Shown in pieces: positions 45,393 through 53,575 of a DNA stretch of 64,000 nucleotides. A program made the position numbers and the translations under genes. Numbering within the stretch: the stretch's first letter is position 1; every line of letters begins with the position of its first letter. The DNA comes from Herbinix sp. (GTDB lineage: Bacteria; Bacillota; Clostridia; Lachnospirales; Lachnospiraceae): contig JAQSYO010000010.1 of NCBI GenBank assembly GCA_029256105.1, positions 55,774-119,773 of the forward strand, given 5' to 3'. The notes under the pieces were generated by a model. It was not told the DNA's origin and made no database searches. It saw nothing but the letters and a program-made list of their open reading frames with translations.

Positions 45393-46115
45393 ATGATGAC
45401 GCTGGATAGAAGTAAAGCTGCAGTAGCATTATATTTGCAAATTTCTGGGCAGATTGCTGAGGCAATAGAGAGTGGCGAATATGCACCAGGACAGATTATT
45501 CCAAGTGAAAAGCAGTTTCAGGAGAAATATAGCGTTAGCAGAATGACAGTTAGACTTGCAATTGGAGAATTAGTAAACAAAGGTTATGTCGAGTGTATGA
45601 GAGGAATAGGAACGGTTGTCACCTATGGTAAGATCGAAGAAAATCTCAAGAGGGTAATCAGTTTTTCTGAGGAGATGCAGCTGCACGGTGTCACAATGCA
45701 AACGAGCTATTGTGACATAAAGGTAGTTTGCGCCAGTGAAAAAGTTGCAAGTAATCTGAATGTTAAAATCAATTCCACCGTATATGAGTTAATTCGAGTA
45801 AGATGTGCGAATAACAAGCCGATTGTTTATTCAACGACATACCTTAAAATATCAGATTTACCACTAGACGCGAACTTATACAGTGATTCTCTATATAAGT
45901 TTCTAAGCGATCAGTATAACGTTAATATTGCAAGGGCGGGAGATCAACTTGAGGCAACACTAGCAGAAGGAATTATTGCAAAATTTTTGGAAGTGGCTCA
46001 AGGTTTCCCAACCTTTAAAAGAACAAGAGTAGCATATGATCAGCATGATAATGAGGTTGAGTATTCAATTTGTTATTATCCTGGAGATAAGTATAGGTAC
46101 TCTGTTAATCTTTAG
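45393..46115 (+). CDS. GntR/HutC-family transcriptional regulator
   Basis: A regulator of about 240 residues. The N-terminal winged helix has YAPGQIIPSEKQFQEKYSVSRMTVRLAIGEL (in parts), and a C-terminal UTRA ligand domain starts at about residue 90. UTRA regulators usually sense sugar or amino-sugar phosphates, so mannose-6-phosphate or a mannoside is a fair guess. The ATG at 45381 contains the binding site, so 45393 (or 45396) is the real start. The palindromes at 38801-38826 are likely targets. Confidence 0.9.
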   Translation: MMTLDRSKAAVALYLQISGQIAEAIESGEYAPGQIIPSEKQFQEKYSVSRMTVRLAIGELVNKGYVECMRGIGTVVTYGKIEENLKRVISFSEEMQLHGVTMQTSYCDIKVVCASEKVASNLNVKINSTVYELIRVRCANNKPIVYSTTYLKISDLPLDANLYSDSLYKFLSDQYNVNIARAGDQLEATLAEGIIAKFLEVAQGFPTFKRTRVAYDQHDNEVEYSICYYPGDKYRYSVNL

Positions 46116-46132
46116 ATAAAGAAGGTTGATTT

Positions 46133-47872
46133 ATGTATAAGTACCCAACTGGGCAAAACTATGATTTGAATCCTAGCGTTCCTATTACCGATAATAATGG
46201 TGATGTTATCGTTGGAAATAATAAATTAGCAGAACTAATTAAAAGGCAGATTAAAGATGGTAATAAGATTTTTGTATTTGATTTATATCCCGGAGTAGAT
46301 AAGGAAAATTTAATTTCACTATTGAAGGGAATAAATCATAGGTTACTTATTGAAACGGATACATGCAAATTACCGGATGATGATTTACATAAGATGTATG
46401 ATAAGAATATTACGGAGGACCGTGTATTTGGATATATGGTTAGCAGCCGATTAGAAAACTGTTTTAATAAAGTTAAAGTAGCTGAGGCAAAGTCAAAGAT
46501 AGAAGAAACTAAAAATGAAGTAATCTTTGTTGTAGGCCTTGGCGCAAGTCTTTTCGCCAAAGCGGAGGTTCATTATTATTTTGATATTACCCGTTGGGAA
46601 ATTCAGTTGAGATTTCGTGACGGCATGGCAAATTGGATGTTTGAAAATTCTGAGGCTCCAATTCTTACAAAGTATAAAATAGGATTTTTCGTTGAATGGA
46701 GACTTGCAGATACGCATAAGGAAGCAAATTTTGACGCGATTGATTATTGGGTGGATGCAAATGTAAGTGAGGAACTCAAAGTAATTGATAAAAAGTCCTT
46801 TCATACTGCCTTCCATAAGATTTCAAAAGAACCCTTCCGCATGGAGCCTTATTTTGATAAGAGCGTCTGGGGTGGTCAATGGATGAAAAATATATTTGGC
46901 CTTGATAAGGATGCTGAAAACTTTGGATGGGCATTTGATGGTGTACCGGAAGAAAACAGTGTAAGGTTTACTTTTGGTGAAAACTCGGTTGTATTTCCGA
47001 CTATGAATTTAGTAAAACGATTCCCCAAGGAGCTTTTGGGTGAAAAAGTTTATAATATGTTTGGAGCTGAATTTCCAATTCGGTTTGATCTGTTGGATAC
47101 CTTTGAGGGCGGAAATCTATCTTTGCAGGTCCATCCCACACGGGAATATATAAAGTCCACTTTTGGAATGGATTATACGCAGGATGAAAGCTATTATATA
47201 CTTGATGCTACCGAAAGCAGCTGTGTTTATATCGGACTGAAAGAGGGAATTGATAAAGAAGCAATGATTTCCGAGCTTGAGGCGGCAAATCGAGGGGAAA
47301 TAATATTTAATACAGAAAAGTATGTTAATAAAATTCCTGTAAAAAAACATGACCACATCTTAATTCCAGCGGGAACAGTTCACTGTTCAGGTAAGGATAC
47401 TCTGGTTCTTGAAATAAGTGCAACACCTTATATCTTTACCTTTAAATTATGGGACTGGGGTAATATTGGACTTGACGGTCTCCCCAGACCGGTTCATATT
47501 AATCACGGAAAGAAAAACATTCAATGGAACCGTGATACACACTGGGTAATGAATAATTTAATTCATCAAGAAAAAGTTCTCCAAAATGATGACATATGTA
47601 TGATTGAAAGAACTGGCTTGCATGAATATGAGTTTATCGAAACCAAAAGATATAGCTTTCATGAGAAGGTTGAGATTTCACTAAATGATTCCGTAGCCGT
47701 ACTTAACCTTATAGAGGGTAAAGAGGCATGGATAAAGAGTAGTGATAACAGCTGGCCTCCAAAGAAAATACATTATGGCGAAACATTTATTGTTCCTGCC
47801 AGTGCCTGGCATTTTATTATCGAGTCCTGTGAAGGAAATGACATTCGTGTAATAGTTGCTACAATAAGATAA
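46133..47872 (+). CDS. manA: Two-domain class I mannose-6-phosphate isomerase
   Basis: A 579-residue protein; class I ManA is normally about 310-400. The isomerase occupies about residues 235-579. The zinc-binding residues are visible: Gln332 and His334 in SLQVHP, Glu352 in QDESYYILDA and His417 in IPAGTVHCSG. The N-terminal 220 residues have uridine kinase-like phrases (YYFDITRWEIQLRFRDG) but no P-loop, so they are probably not an active kinase. The enzyme converts mannose-6-phosphate to fructose-6-phosphate, the last step of the mannoside pathway. It is the last gene, followed by a terminator. Confidence 0.9.
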   Translation: MYKYPTGQNYDLNPSVPITDNNGDVIVGNNKLAELIKRQIKDGNKIFVFDLYPGVDKENLISLLKGINHRLLIETDTCKLPDDDLHKMYDKNITEDRVFGYMVSSRLENCFNKVKVAEAKSKIEETKNEVIFVVGLGASLFAKAEVHYYFDITRWEIQLRFRDGMANWMFENSEAPILTKYKIGFFVEWRLADTHKEANFDAIDYWVDANVSEELKVIDKKSFHTAFHKISKEPFRMEPYFDKSVWGGQWMKNIFGLDKDAENFGWAFDGVPEENSVRFTFGENSVVFPTMNLVKRFPKELLGEKVYNMFGAEFPIRFDLLDTFEGGNLSLQVHPTREYIKSTFGMDYTQDESYYILDATESSCVYIGLKEGIDKEAMISELEAANRGEIIFNTEKYVNKIPVKKHDHILIPAGTVHCSGKDTLVLEISATPYIFTFKLWDWGNIGLDGLPRPVHINHGKKNIQWNRDTHWVMNNLIHQEKVLQNDDICMIERTGLHEYEFIETKRYSFHEKVEISLNDSVAVLNLIEGKEAWIKSSDNSWPPKKIHYGETFIVPASAWHFIIESCEGNDIRVIVATIR

Positions 47873-47885
47873 GTTTACATTAAAG

Positions 47886-47925
47886 AAAAAGCAGTAATCT
47901 GTTTCAAATGGATTGCTGCTTTTTT
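47886..47925 (+). terminator. Terminator of the mannoside operon
   Basis: AAAAAGCAGTAATC pairs with GATTGCTGCTTTTT (one G:T pair, 11-nt loop), then T-tract. It starts 14 nt after the manA stop. Confidence 0.88.
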
Positions 47926-48051
47926 GGTATGCGGGTATAGGTGATAACCACCACAGCTGCTTATTAATAAGTAATTGCTATAGTAAAGTGTTAAAGTGGA
48001 GGAATAATCAAGGTTTTACAAAAAATAACTGCTTTTTTAAAAAAATAGGTA

Positions 48052-48080
48052 TTGAAATTTTACGTAAATGATTATATAAT
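48052..48080 (+). promoter_or_regulatory. Predicted promoter of the liv operon
   Basis: TTGAAA (48052-48057), a 17-nt spacer and TATAAT (48075-48080). The expected start point is about 48087, 3 nt before a terminator-like hairpin. Confidence 0.7.
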
Positions 48081-48089
48081 CAGATAACG

Positions 48090-48125
48090 AAGGTGTGCAC
48101 AAGTTTTTTGTGTACACCTTTTTGA
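48090..48125 (+). terminator. Terminator-like hairpin at the transcript 5' end
   Basis: AAGGTGTGCACA (48090-48101) pairs with TGTGTACACCTT (48109-48120) through one G:T pair, followed by TTTTT. No gene precedes it, and it sits directly at the predicted start of the liv transcript. It could be an attenuator, a 5'-stabilising stem or an operator. Confidence 0.65.
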
Positions 48126-48343
48126 GTTATTAGACAATTCAGACGGTTTTAAAGTTTGCAATTAGAAATGATCACTAGTACAAGATGGTAAGCCGAAGGG
48201 GTATTTTATAGCTACATAGATCAGAAACAGTGGCAGCTGAGCAACATCGATTGTAATCGAGAAAGTTCATAATGAAATAAGAGCTTTTGAACAGATGAAA
48301 TTCTTTCAAAGTTTTTATAATAAATATTAAAGGAGATTATTTT

Positions 48344-49567
48344 ATGAAGAAAAAGCTATTGTCAGTTTTCATGACTGCTATGTTAGCAGTTACACTCTTA
48401 ACCGGATGTGGCACAAAATCAAATCCATCCGATACTACTGAGCCAACCGCTGACAGCGATTCACCTGCTGCGGCTACCACAGCACCGGTTTCATCGGATG
48501 CTTCTGGAACAATTAAAATTGGAACAATCTCTCCTAACACAGGATCATTGGCAGCATATGGTGAAGCTGTAGTAAATGCTATGATCTTAGCTGTAGATGA
48601 AATCAATGCTGCCGGAGGTATTTTGGGTCAGCAGGTAGAACTTGATTCCTTAGATGACAAGGGTGATTCTACCGAAGGTGCAAATGCATTTAACAAGCTG
48701 GCAGATGATTCTGATATCTGTGCAGTTATTGGTTCTGTTACAAGTGGTGTTACAACCGGTCTTGCTCCACTTGCTGATGACGCTAAGATCGTACTGTTAT
48801 CTCCTACTGCAACAGCAGATACCGTAACAGAAACAGATGATTATGTATTTAGAGCATGCTATAAGGATTCTTATCAGGGTAGAATGGCAGCTAAATTTGC
48901 TTCTGATAAAGGGATAAAGAAGGTTGCAGTACTTTATGCTTCCGGTGATGCTTATTCCTCAGGTTTACATGAAGCCTTTATAGCAGCTGCAGAAGAATTT
49001 GGTCTTGAAATTGTATCAGAAGAAAGTTCTTCATCCGTAGATGATACAGAATATTCAGCACAGTTGACGAATATCGCCAACAGTGGTGCAGAGTACCTGT
49101 TCGCTCCTTATTACTACAGCTCTGTTGGTCCTTACATTGTTCCTCAAGCTAGAGCAGCAGGCTTTAGTGGTATAATTATGGGAGCTGACGGCTTTGATGG
49201 AACGATCGGAACCATGGTGGATGACAAGTCTCTGTATAACAATTGCTTCTTCACGAACCACTATTCACCTGACGATACCTCTGAAGTAGTTCAGAACTTT
49301 GTTAAGAATTATACTGCTAAATTTAGTGCAGAAAGTCTTAATGCTCTTGCTGCATTAGCTTATGACTCTGTGTATATGTTAAAGCAATCAATTGAAAAAG
49401 CAGGATCAGTTGACAGAACAGCAATCCGTGATGCAATGAGCGGAATGAGCTTCTCTGGTGTAACAGGAAGCTTCACACTTGATGAAGCAGGAACACCTGA
49501 AAAATCAGTTGCAATTATCGAATTTAAAGATGGTGCAGCTATATGGAACAGTACCCTTAGTAACTAA
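48344..49567 (+). CDS. livK: Branched-chain amino acid ABC transporter binding lipoprotein
   Basis: A 407-residue family 4 solute-binding protein. The signal peptide ends in the lipobox LLTGC (Cys22), followed by a Ser/Thr/Ala linker. The mature part begins GTIKIGTISPNTGSLAAYGEAVVNA (in parts) and contains YKDSYQGRMAAKFASDKG and LAYDSVYMLKQSIEKAG, typical of Leu/Ile/Val-binding proteins. AAAGGAG precedes the ATG. The hairpin at 49592-49613 separates it from the permease genes, which allows higher expression of the binding protein. Confidence 0.94.
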   Translation: MKKKLLSVFMTAMLAVTLLTGCGTKSNPSDTTEPTADSDSPAAATTAPVSSDASGTIKIGTISPNTGSLAAYGEAVVNAMILAVDEINAAGGILGQQVELDSLDDKGDSTEGANAFNKLADDSDICAVIGSVTSGVTTGLAPLADDAKIVLLSPTATADTVTETDDYVFRACYKDSYQGRMAAKFASDKGIKKVAVLYASGDAYSSGLHEAFIAAAEEFGLEIVSEESSSSVDDTEYSAQLTNIANSGAEYLFAPYYYSSVGPYIVPQARAAGFSGIIMGADGFDGTIGTMVDDKSLYNNCFFTNHYSPDDTSEVVQNFVKNYTAKFSAESLNALAALAYDSVYMLKQSIEKAGSVDRTAIRDAMSGMSFSGVTGSFTLDEAGTPEKSVAIIEFKDGAAIWNSTLSN

Positions 49568-49591
49568 TCAGTTGTATCATCAAACACCCTG

Positions 49592-49617
49592 CGGCTTACC
49601 GGAAGGTAAGCCGTTTT
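49592..49617 (+). terminator. Partial terminator between livK and livH
   Basis: CGGCTTACC pairs with GGTAAGCCG around a GGAA tetraloop, then TTTT. Placed inside the operon, it is likely a leaky attenuator. Confidence 0.75.
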
Positions 49618-49670
49618 GGGTTTTGAGAAAGAAAAAGACTTCATAATTTACCGTAAAGGAGAGTACTGTT

Positions 49671-50597
49671 ATGTCAACGCAACTAATCATTTTTATTCAA
49701 CAAGTAATAAATGGATTAAAAATAGGCAGCGTTTATGCCTTGGTAGCCTTGGGGTATACTATGGTATATGGCATTATCAGGCTGATTAATTTTGCTCATG
49801 GGGACTTTATTATGGTAGGAAGTTACACGATGCTGTACTCTATACCATTTATGCTCGCACTAGGGCTTCCAGCCTGGATGGCGGTCATTCTGGCTGTTGC
49901 AGTCTGTGTAATCGTAGGAATAACCGTAGAAAAAGTGGCATATAAACCGGTGCGCAAAAAAGGTAACAACATGTCAGCACTGATTACTGCAATAGCCATG
50001 AGCTTATTTATAGAAAATCTGGCGCAGACCATATTTGGTGCCGCACCAAAGCCGGTAGGTACGATTTTTTCCATTCCGGATTTAAAATTTGGTACGATTA
50101 AATTTAATGGTAATACAATTTTGACCATTATTCTTGGTATCACAGTTATGATTGTATTGCAGCTCATTGTGAAAAAGACAAAAATGGGCAAAGCAATGAG
50201 AGCTGTATCAGAGGATGGGCAGGCAGCGATATTAATGGGGGTTAATAGGAACAGGACAATTACGATTACCTTTGCAATTGGTTCAAGCTTGGCGGCAATC
50301 GCTTCCTTGATGTATTGTGCGTCTTATCCGCAGGCAACACCTACTTTAGGAGCAATGCTTGGCCTGAAAGCATTTGTGGCTGCGGTTCTCGGAGGTATTG
50401 GAATTATACCGGGAGCAATGATTGGCGGTATCGTGGTGGGGTTGGTTGAAAGTCTTACTAAGGCTTATATTGGACAATTGACAGGCGGAATTATTACATC
50501 TGCTTTTTCAGACGCCATTGTATTTGGTATTTTAATTATAGTATTAATTGTTAAGCCTTCCGGAATTCTCGGAAAAAATATTGGCGAGAAAGTGTAG
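49671..50597 (+). CDS. livH: Branched-chain amino acid ABC permease LivH
   Basis: A 308-residue permease with about eight helices. Diagnostic segments are VINGLKIGSVYALVALGYTMVYGIIRLINFAHGDF (in parts) and the ATPase-contact loop with MRAVSEDGQAAILMGVN, followed by AVLGGIGIIPGAMIGG. AAAGGAG lies upstream of the ATG. It pairs with LivM. Confidence 0.95.
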   Translation: MSTQLIIFIQQVINGLKIGSVYALVALGYTMVYGIIRLINFAHGDFIMVGSYTMLYSIPFMLALGLPAWMAVILAVAVCVIVGITVEKVAYKPVRKKGNNMSALITAIAMSLFIENLAQTIFGAAPKPVGTIFSIPDLKFGTIKFNGNTILTIILGITVMIVLQLIVKKTKMGKAMRAVSEDGQAAILMGVNRNRTITITFAIGSSLAAIASLMYCASYPQATPTLGAMLGLKAFVAAVLGGIGIIPGAMIGGIVVGLVESLTKAYIGQLTGGIITSAFSDAIVFGILIIVLIVKPSGILGKNIGEKV

Positions 50598-50606
50598 GTG
50601 GGCAGT

Positions 50607-51683
50607 ATGAAAAAAGAGCGAATTCAAGCATCACTTTTAAACTTCATATGCGTCGTTATTATTTTTGGAATATTAGTAGGATTGTGCTCGACCGGCACGT
50701 TATCCAATTATATAAAGGGAATATTAATGGTATGCTGCATTTCTATCATTATGGCATGTTCCTTAAACATTACAGTAGGCTATTTGGGACAGATTGCTCT
50801 CGGTAACTGTGGTTTTATGGCAATTGGAGCATATACAGGAGCATTGATTACGAAAGCAATGGAAGCAGGAAACATTCTGGTGGGTGCCGGCGTTCCGAAT
50901 ACGATGCGGCTGTTACTGGCAACACTTGCAGGAGGTATTATCGCAGCTATCTTTGGAATCTTAGTGGGAATTCCCGCTTTACGATTGCGAGGCGATTATC
51001 TTGCGATTATTACGCTTGGCTTTGGTGAAATTATCCGCGTAATTATACAAAATCTAAAATTTGCCGGTGGAAAAGGCTTCTCCAAAGGCCAGGCAGGTCA
51101 GGCACTCATTGGAATAAACCGTATTGCGGATATTTATGTGGTTTTCTGGATTATGGTGGTATCAGTAGCGATTCTATATACCTTCATCCGGTCGAAATAC
51201 GGGCGTGCGATTATTGCAATCCGTGACGATGATATCGCAGCGAGTGCTTCCGGACTTAATACAACCTTTTATAAGGTATTGGCATTTACCGTATCTGCTT
51301 TTTTTGCAGGAGTTGCAGGAAGCATATTTGCACATTATATCGGTTCTTTAAATGCAGCAACCTTTGGATGGTTGAAATCAACGGAATATGTTATTATGGT
51401 CGTATTTGGTGGAATGGGTTCTATCACAGGATCTATCATCGCAGCAATTATTTTGTCTGCTTTACCGGAAGCCTTAAGAGAATTTTCCGAATACCGTATG
51501 CTTGCGTATTCTGTGGCATTAATATTAGTTATGATTTTTAAACCAACCGGATTATTGGGAACTTTTGAATTCTCACTCTACAAATTGATTAAAAAAGTCA
51601 CTGGCAGAGGTGTTGCTGTAAAAGAAAAACAGAGTTTAGTTGAAACAGCGAAGAAAACGGTAGAAGAAAAGGAGGAGTCATGA
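50607..51683 (+). CDS. livM: Branched-chain amino acid ABC permease LivM
   Basis: A 358-residue permease. Motifs are NITVGYLGQIALGNCGFMAIGAYTGAL (in parts), GIPALRLRGDYLAIITLGFGEI, the contact loop GRAIIAIRDDDIAASASGLN and VVFGGMGSITGSIIAA. ATG 50607 is preferred because AGGTGGG lies just upstream; the GTG at 50598 directly follows the livH stop without a binding site. The C-terminal 30 residues are charged (KEKQSLVETAKKTVEEKEE). The stop overlaps livG. Confidence 0.94.
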   Translation: MKKERIQASLLNFICVVIIFGILVGLCSTGTLSNYIKGILMVCCISIIMACSLNITVGYLGQIALGNCGFMAIGAYTGALITKAMEAGNILVGAGVPNTMRLLLATLAGGIIAAIFGILVGIPALRLRGDYLAIITLGFGEIIRVIIQNLKFAGGKGFSKGQAGQALIGINRIADIYVVFWIMVVSVAILYTFIRSKYGRAIIAIRDDDIAASASGLNTTFYKVLAFTVSAFFAGVAGSIFAHYIGSLNAATFGWLKSTEYVIMVVFGGMGSITGSIIAAIILSALPEALREFSEYRMLAYSVALILVMIFKPTGLLGTFEFSLYKLIKKVTGRGVAVKEKQSLVETAKKTVEEKEES

Positions 51684-52507
51684 TGGAAACTCCTATACTT
51701 GAAGCAAAAAATCTTGGTATTTCCTTCGGCGGTTTGAAGGCGGTAGAGAATTTTAATATCAGTATAAACCAAGGGGAACTGGTAGGTCTGATCGGACCAA
51801 ATGGTGCAGGAAAAACTACCGTATTTAATCTACTTACCGGAGTATATAAACCAACGGAAGGGGCCTTCTTCCTCTGTGGTAATAAAATGAACGGTAAAAA
51901 GATTCATCAGGTTGTTCAGGCTGGAATTGCTCGTACATTTCAAAATATTCGTTTATTTAAAACAATGACGGTACTTGATAATGTAAAGGTTGCTTTTGGA
52001 ATGAAATTTAAATACCGCCTCGCAAGCGCAATATTTCGTTCCCCATTCTACTGGAAAGAAGAGAAGGATGTAGAAGAAAAGGCCTTGGATCTATTAAAAA
52101 TCTTTGGATTAGAGGATAAAGCAGGTTATATGGCAAGCAATCTTCCTTATGGTCAACAGAGGAAGCTTGAAATCGCTAGAGCGTTGGCAACCGGTATGAA
52201 GCTCCTGCTATTAGATGAGCCAGCTGCGGGCATGAACCCAACAGAAACAGCCGAGCTTCTGGACTGCATCAATGTCATTCGGAAACGGTTTGGAATCGCA
52301 ATACTTTTAATTGAACATGATATGAGTTTGGTTATGAAGATATGTGAAAGAATCGTGGTTATCGATTATGGTATCACCATTGCAAAGGGACTACCGGAAG
52401 AAATTGCAGCAAATCCGAAGGTGATCATGGCATATCTGGGTGCAGATGAAGATGTCGACACTCTGGAAGAGCTGGAACTGTCTGAGAATACGGAAGGGAA
52501 GGGGTAG
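51680..52507 (+). CDS. livG: Branched-chain amino acid ABC ATPase LivG
   Basis: A 275-residue ATPase. Walker A is GPNGAGKTT, the LivG-specific segment is ARTFQNIRLFKTMTVLDNV, the signature region is LPYGQQRKLEIARAL, Walker B is LLLLDEPAAGMNPTE and the H-loop is LLIEHDM. The start overlaps the livM stop as ATGA; a second ATG at 51683 is also well spaced from GGAGG. Confidence 0.95.
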   Translation: MMETPILEAKNLGISFGGLKAVENFNISINQGELVGLIGPNGAGKTTVFNLLTGVYKPTEGAFFLCGNKMNGKKIHQVVQAGIARTFQNIRLFKTMTVLDNVKVAFGMKFKYRLASAIFRSPFYWKEEKDVEEKALDLLKIFGLEDKAGYMASNLPYGQQRKLEIARALATGMKLLLLDEPAAGMNPTETAELLDCINVIRKRFGIAILLIEHDMSLVMKICERIVVIDYGITIAKGLPEEIAANPKVIMAYLGADEDVDTLEELELSENTEGKG

Positions 52508-52514
52508 GTGAAGG

Positions 52515-53219
52515 ATGTTAAAGGTAGAAAATCTGAACGTATCTTATGGTGCCGTCCATGCCTTGCATAATATCAGCCTGACTGTAAATGACGGTGAAAT
52601 TGTATCACTGATCGGAGCGAATGGAGCTGGTAAGACGACAACGCTTCATGCCATTACCGGTCTGAGAGAAGCTTCCACAGGTGTCATTGAATATAACGGC
52701 AAGGATTTACGTAAAACAAGAGCAAATGATATCATATCCTTAGGGATGGCACATGTTCCGGAAGGCCGTCATGTATTTACAAGAATGACGGTTCAAGAAA
52801 ATCTGGAAATGGGAGCTTTTATCTTAACGGATAAGCTTATAATAAGAAAGAATATAGATATGGTTTATAAATATTTCCCAAGATTGAAGGAACGTCGTAA
52901 GCAGATGGCGGGTACTCTGTCTGGTGGTGAGCAGCAGATGCTTGCTACAGGGCGTGCGTTGATGAGCAATCCTAAGATGGTTCTAATGGATGAGCCCTCC
53001 ATGGGTTTATCACCTCTTTTGGTAAGAGAAATCTTCAAGATTATTCGTACGCTACACGAAGCTGGCATTACAGTACTTCTTGTAGAGCAGAATGCAAAGA
53101 TGGCATTGGCGATCGCAGACCGAGCATATGTTCTTGAGACAGGTTCTATCATCAAGAGTGGTAAGGCTTCGGATTTGCTGAATGATGAAAGCGTGAAGAA
53201 GGCTTATCTTGGGGCTTAA
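52515..53219 (+). CDS. livF: Branched-chain amino acid ABC ATPase LivF
   Basis: A 234-residue ATPase. Walker A is GANGAGKTT, the LivF landmark is HVPEGRHVFTRMTVQENLEMG, the signature is LSGGEQQMLATGRAL and Walker B is MVLMDEPSMGLSP, followed by VLLVEQNAKMAL. It lies 7 nt after livG and ends the operon. Confidence 0.95.
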   Translation: MLKVENLNVSYGAVHALHNISLTVNDGEIVSLIGANGAGKTTTLHAITGLREASTGVIEYNGKDLRKTRANDIISLGMAHVPEGRHVFTRMTVQENLEMGAFILTDKLIIRKNIDMVYKYFPRLKERRKQMAGTLSGGEQQMLATGRALMSNPKMVLMDEPSMGLSPLLVREIFKIIRTLHEAGITVLLVEQNAKMALAIADRAYVLETGSIIKSGKASDLLNDESVKKAYLGA

Positions 53220-53565
53220 GCGTGTGGTGTACGTTAAGCTCGGATATGAGTAGGCGATAGAAGAGAAGATGTAAAATAAGTGAATGGAACACATAAGTAT
53301 GAAAAAGCTGCGCTTGTAGTGGTTAAGGTTATAGGTTCTATCCGTGGAATAAAAAAGTAACGATAGCTCTTAATTACAAGGGTTGTCGTTACTTTTTATT
53401 ATATAGAATAATGGGAATAGAGCATGTGGGAAATGATCTTGATTGTTCAGGCATTGAGTGCCTTAAAGTAATGTATGGCTTAAAATTTAGTTTACTTTTA
53501 AGTTATGTTTGCTTTAAAATATTGTTTACTTTAAAATTATTACCTACCCTAAAAATATTACTAGC
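53220..53565. other. Intergenic region with terminator and repeat array
   Basis: No gene is supported. It contains the liv operon terminator (53352-53397) and, from about 53473, a degenerate tandem repeat that runs up to the stop codon of the next gene. Confidence 0.6.
53352..53397 (+). terminator. Terminator of the liv operon
   Basis: AAAAAGTAACGATA pairs with the TGTCGTTACTTTTT arm (one G:T pair), with T-rich sequence after it. It lies about 130 nt past the livF stop. Confidence 0.82.
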
Positions 53566-53575
53566 CTAAAAATAC
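53473..53575. repeat. Degenerate tandem repeat, about 17-bp unit
   Basis: About six adjacent units follow the pattern CTTTAAAATATTGTTTA, drifting to CCTAAAAATATTACTAG at the right. The right-hand units share the core CCTAAAAATA with the 18-bp array at 23834-23922. The last unit reaches into the stop region of the FAD oxidoreductase gene. Confidence 0.65.

Larger units (their letters stand above)
47873..48343. other. Gap between manA and livK
   Basis: It contains the manA terminator, an unassigned stretch, the livK promoter with its hairpin (48052-48125), and about 220 nt of leader before livK. No reading frame is convincing. Confidence 0.6.

Noticed and set aside
48087..48343. T-box or other known amino acid riboswitch in the livK leader
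   Set aside because: No T-box core motif, leader peptide with Leu/Ile/Val codons or known aptamer consensus was seen; only the 5' hairpin is clear.
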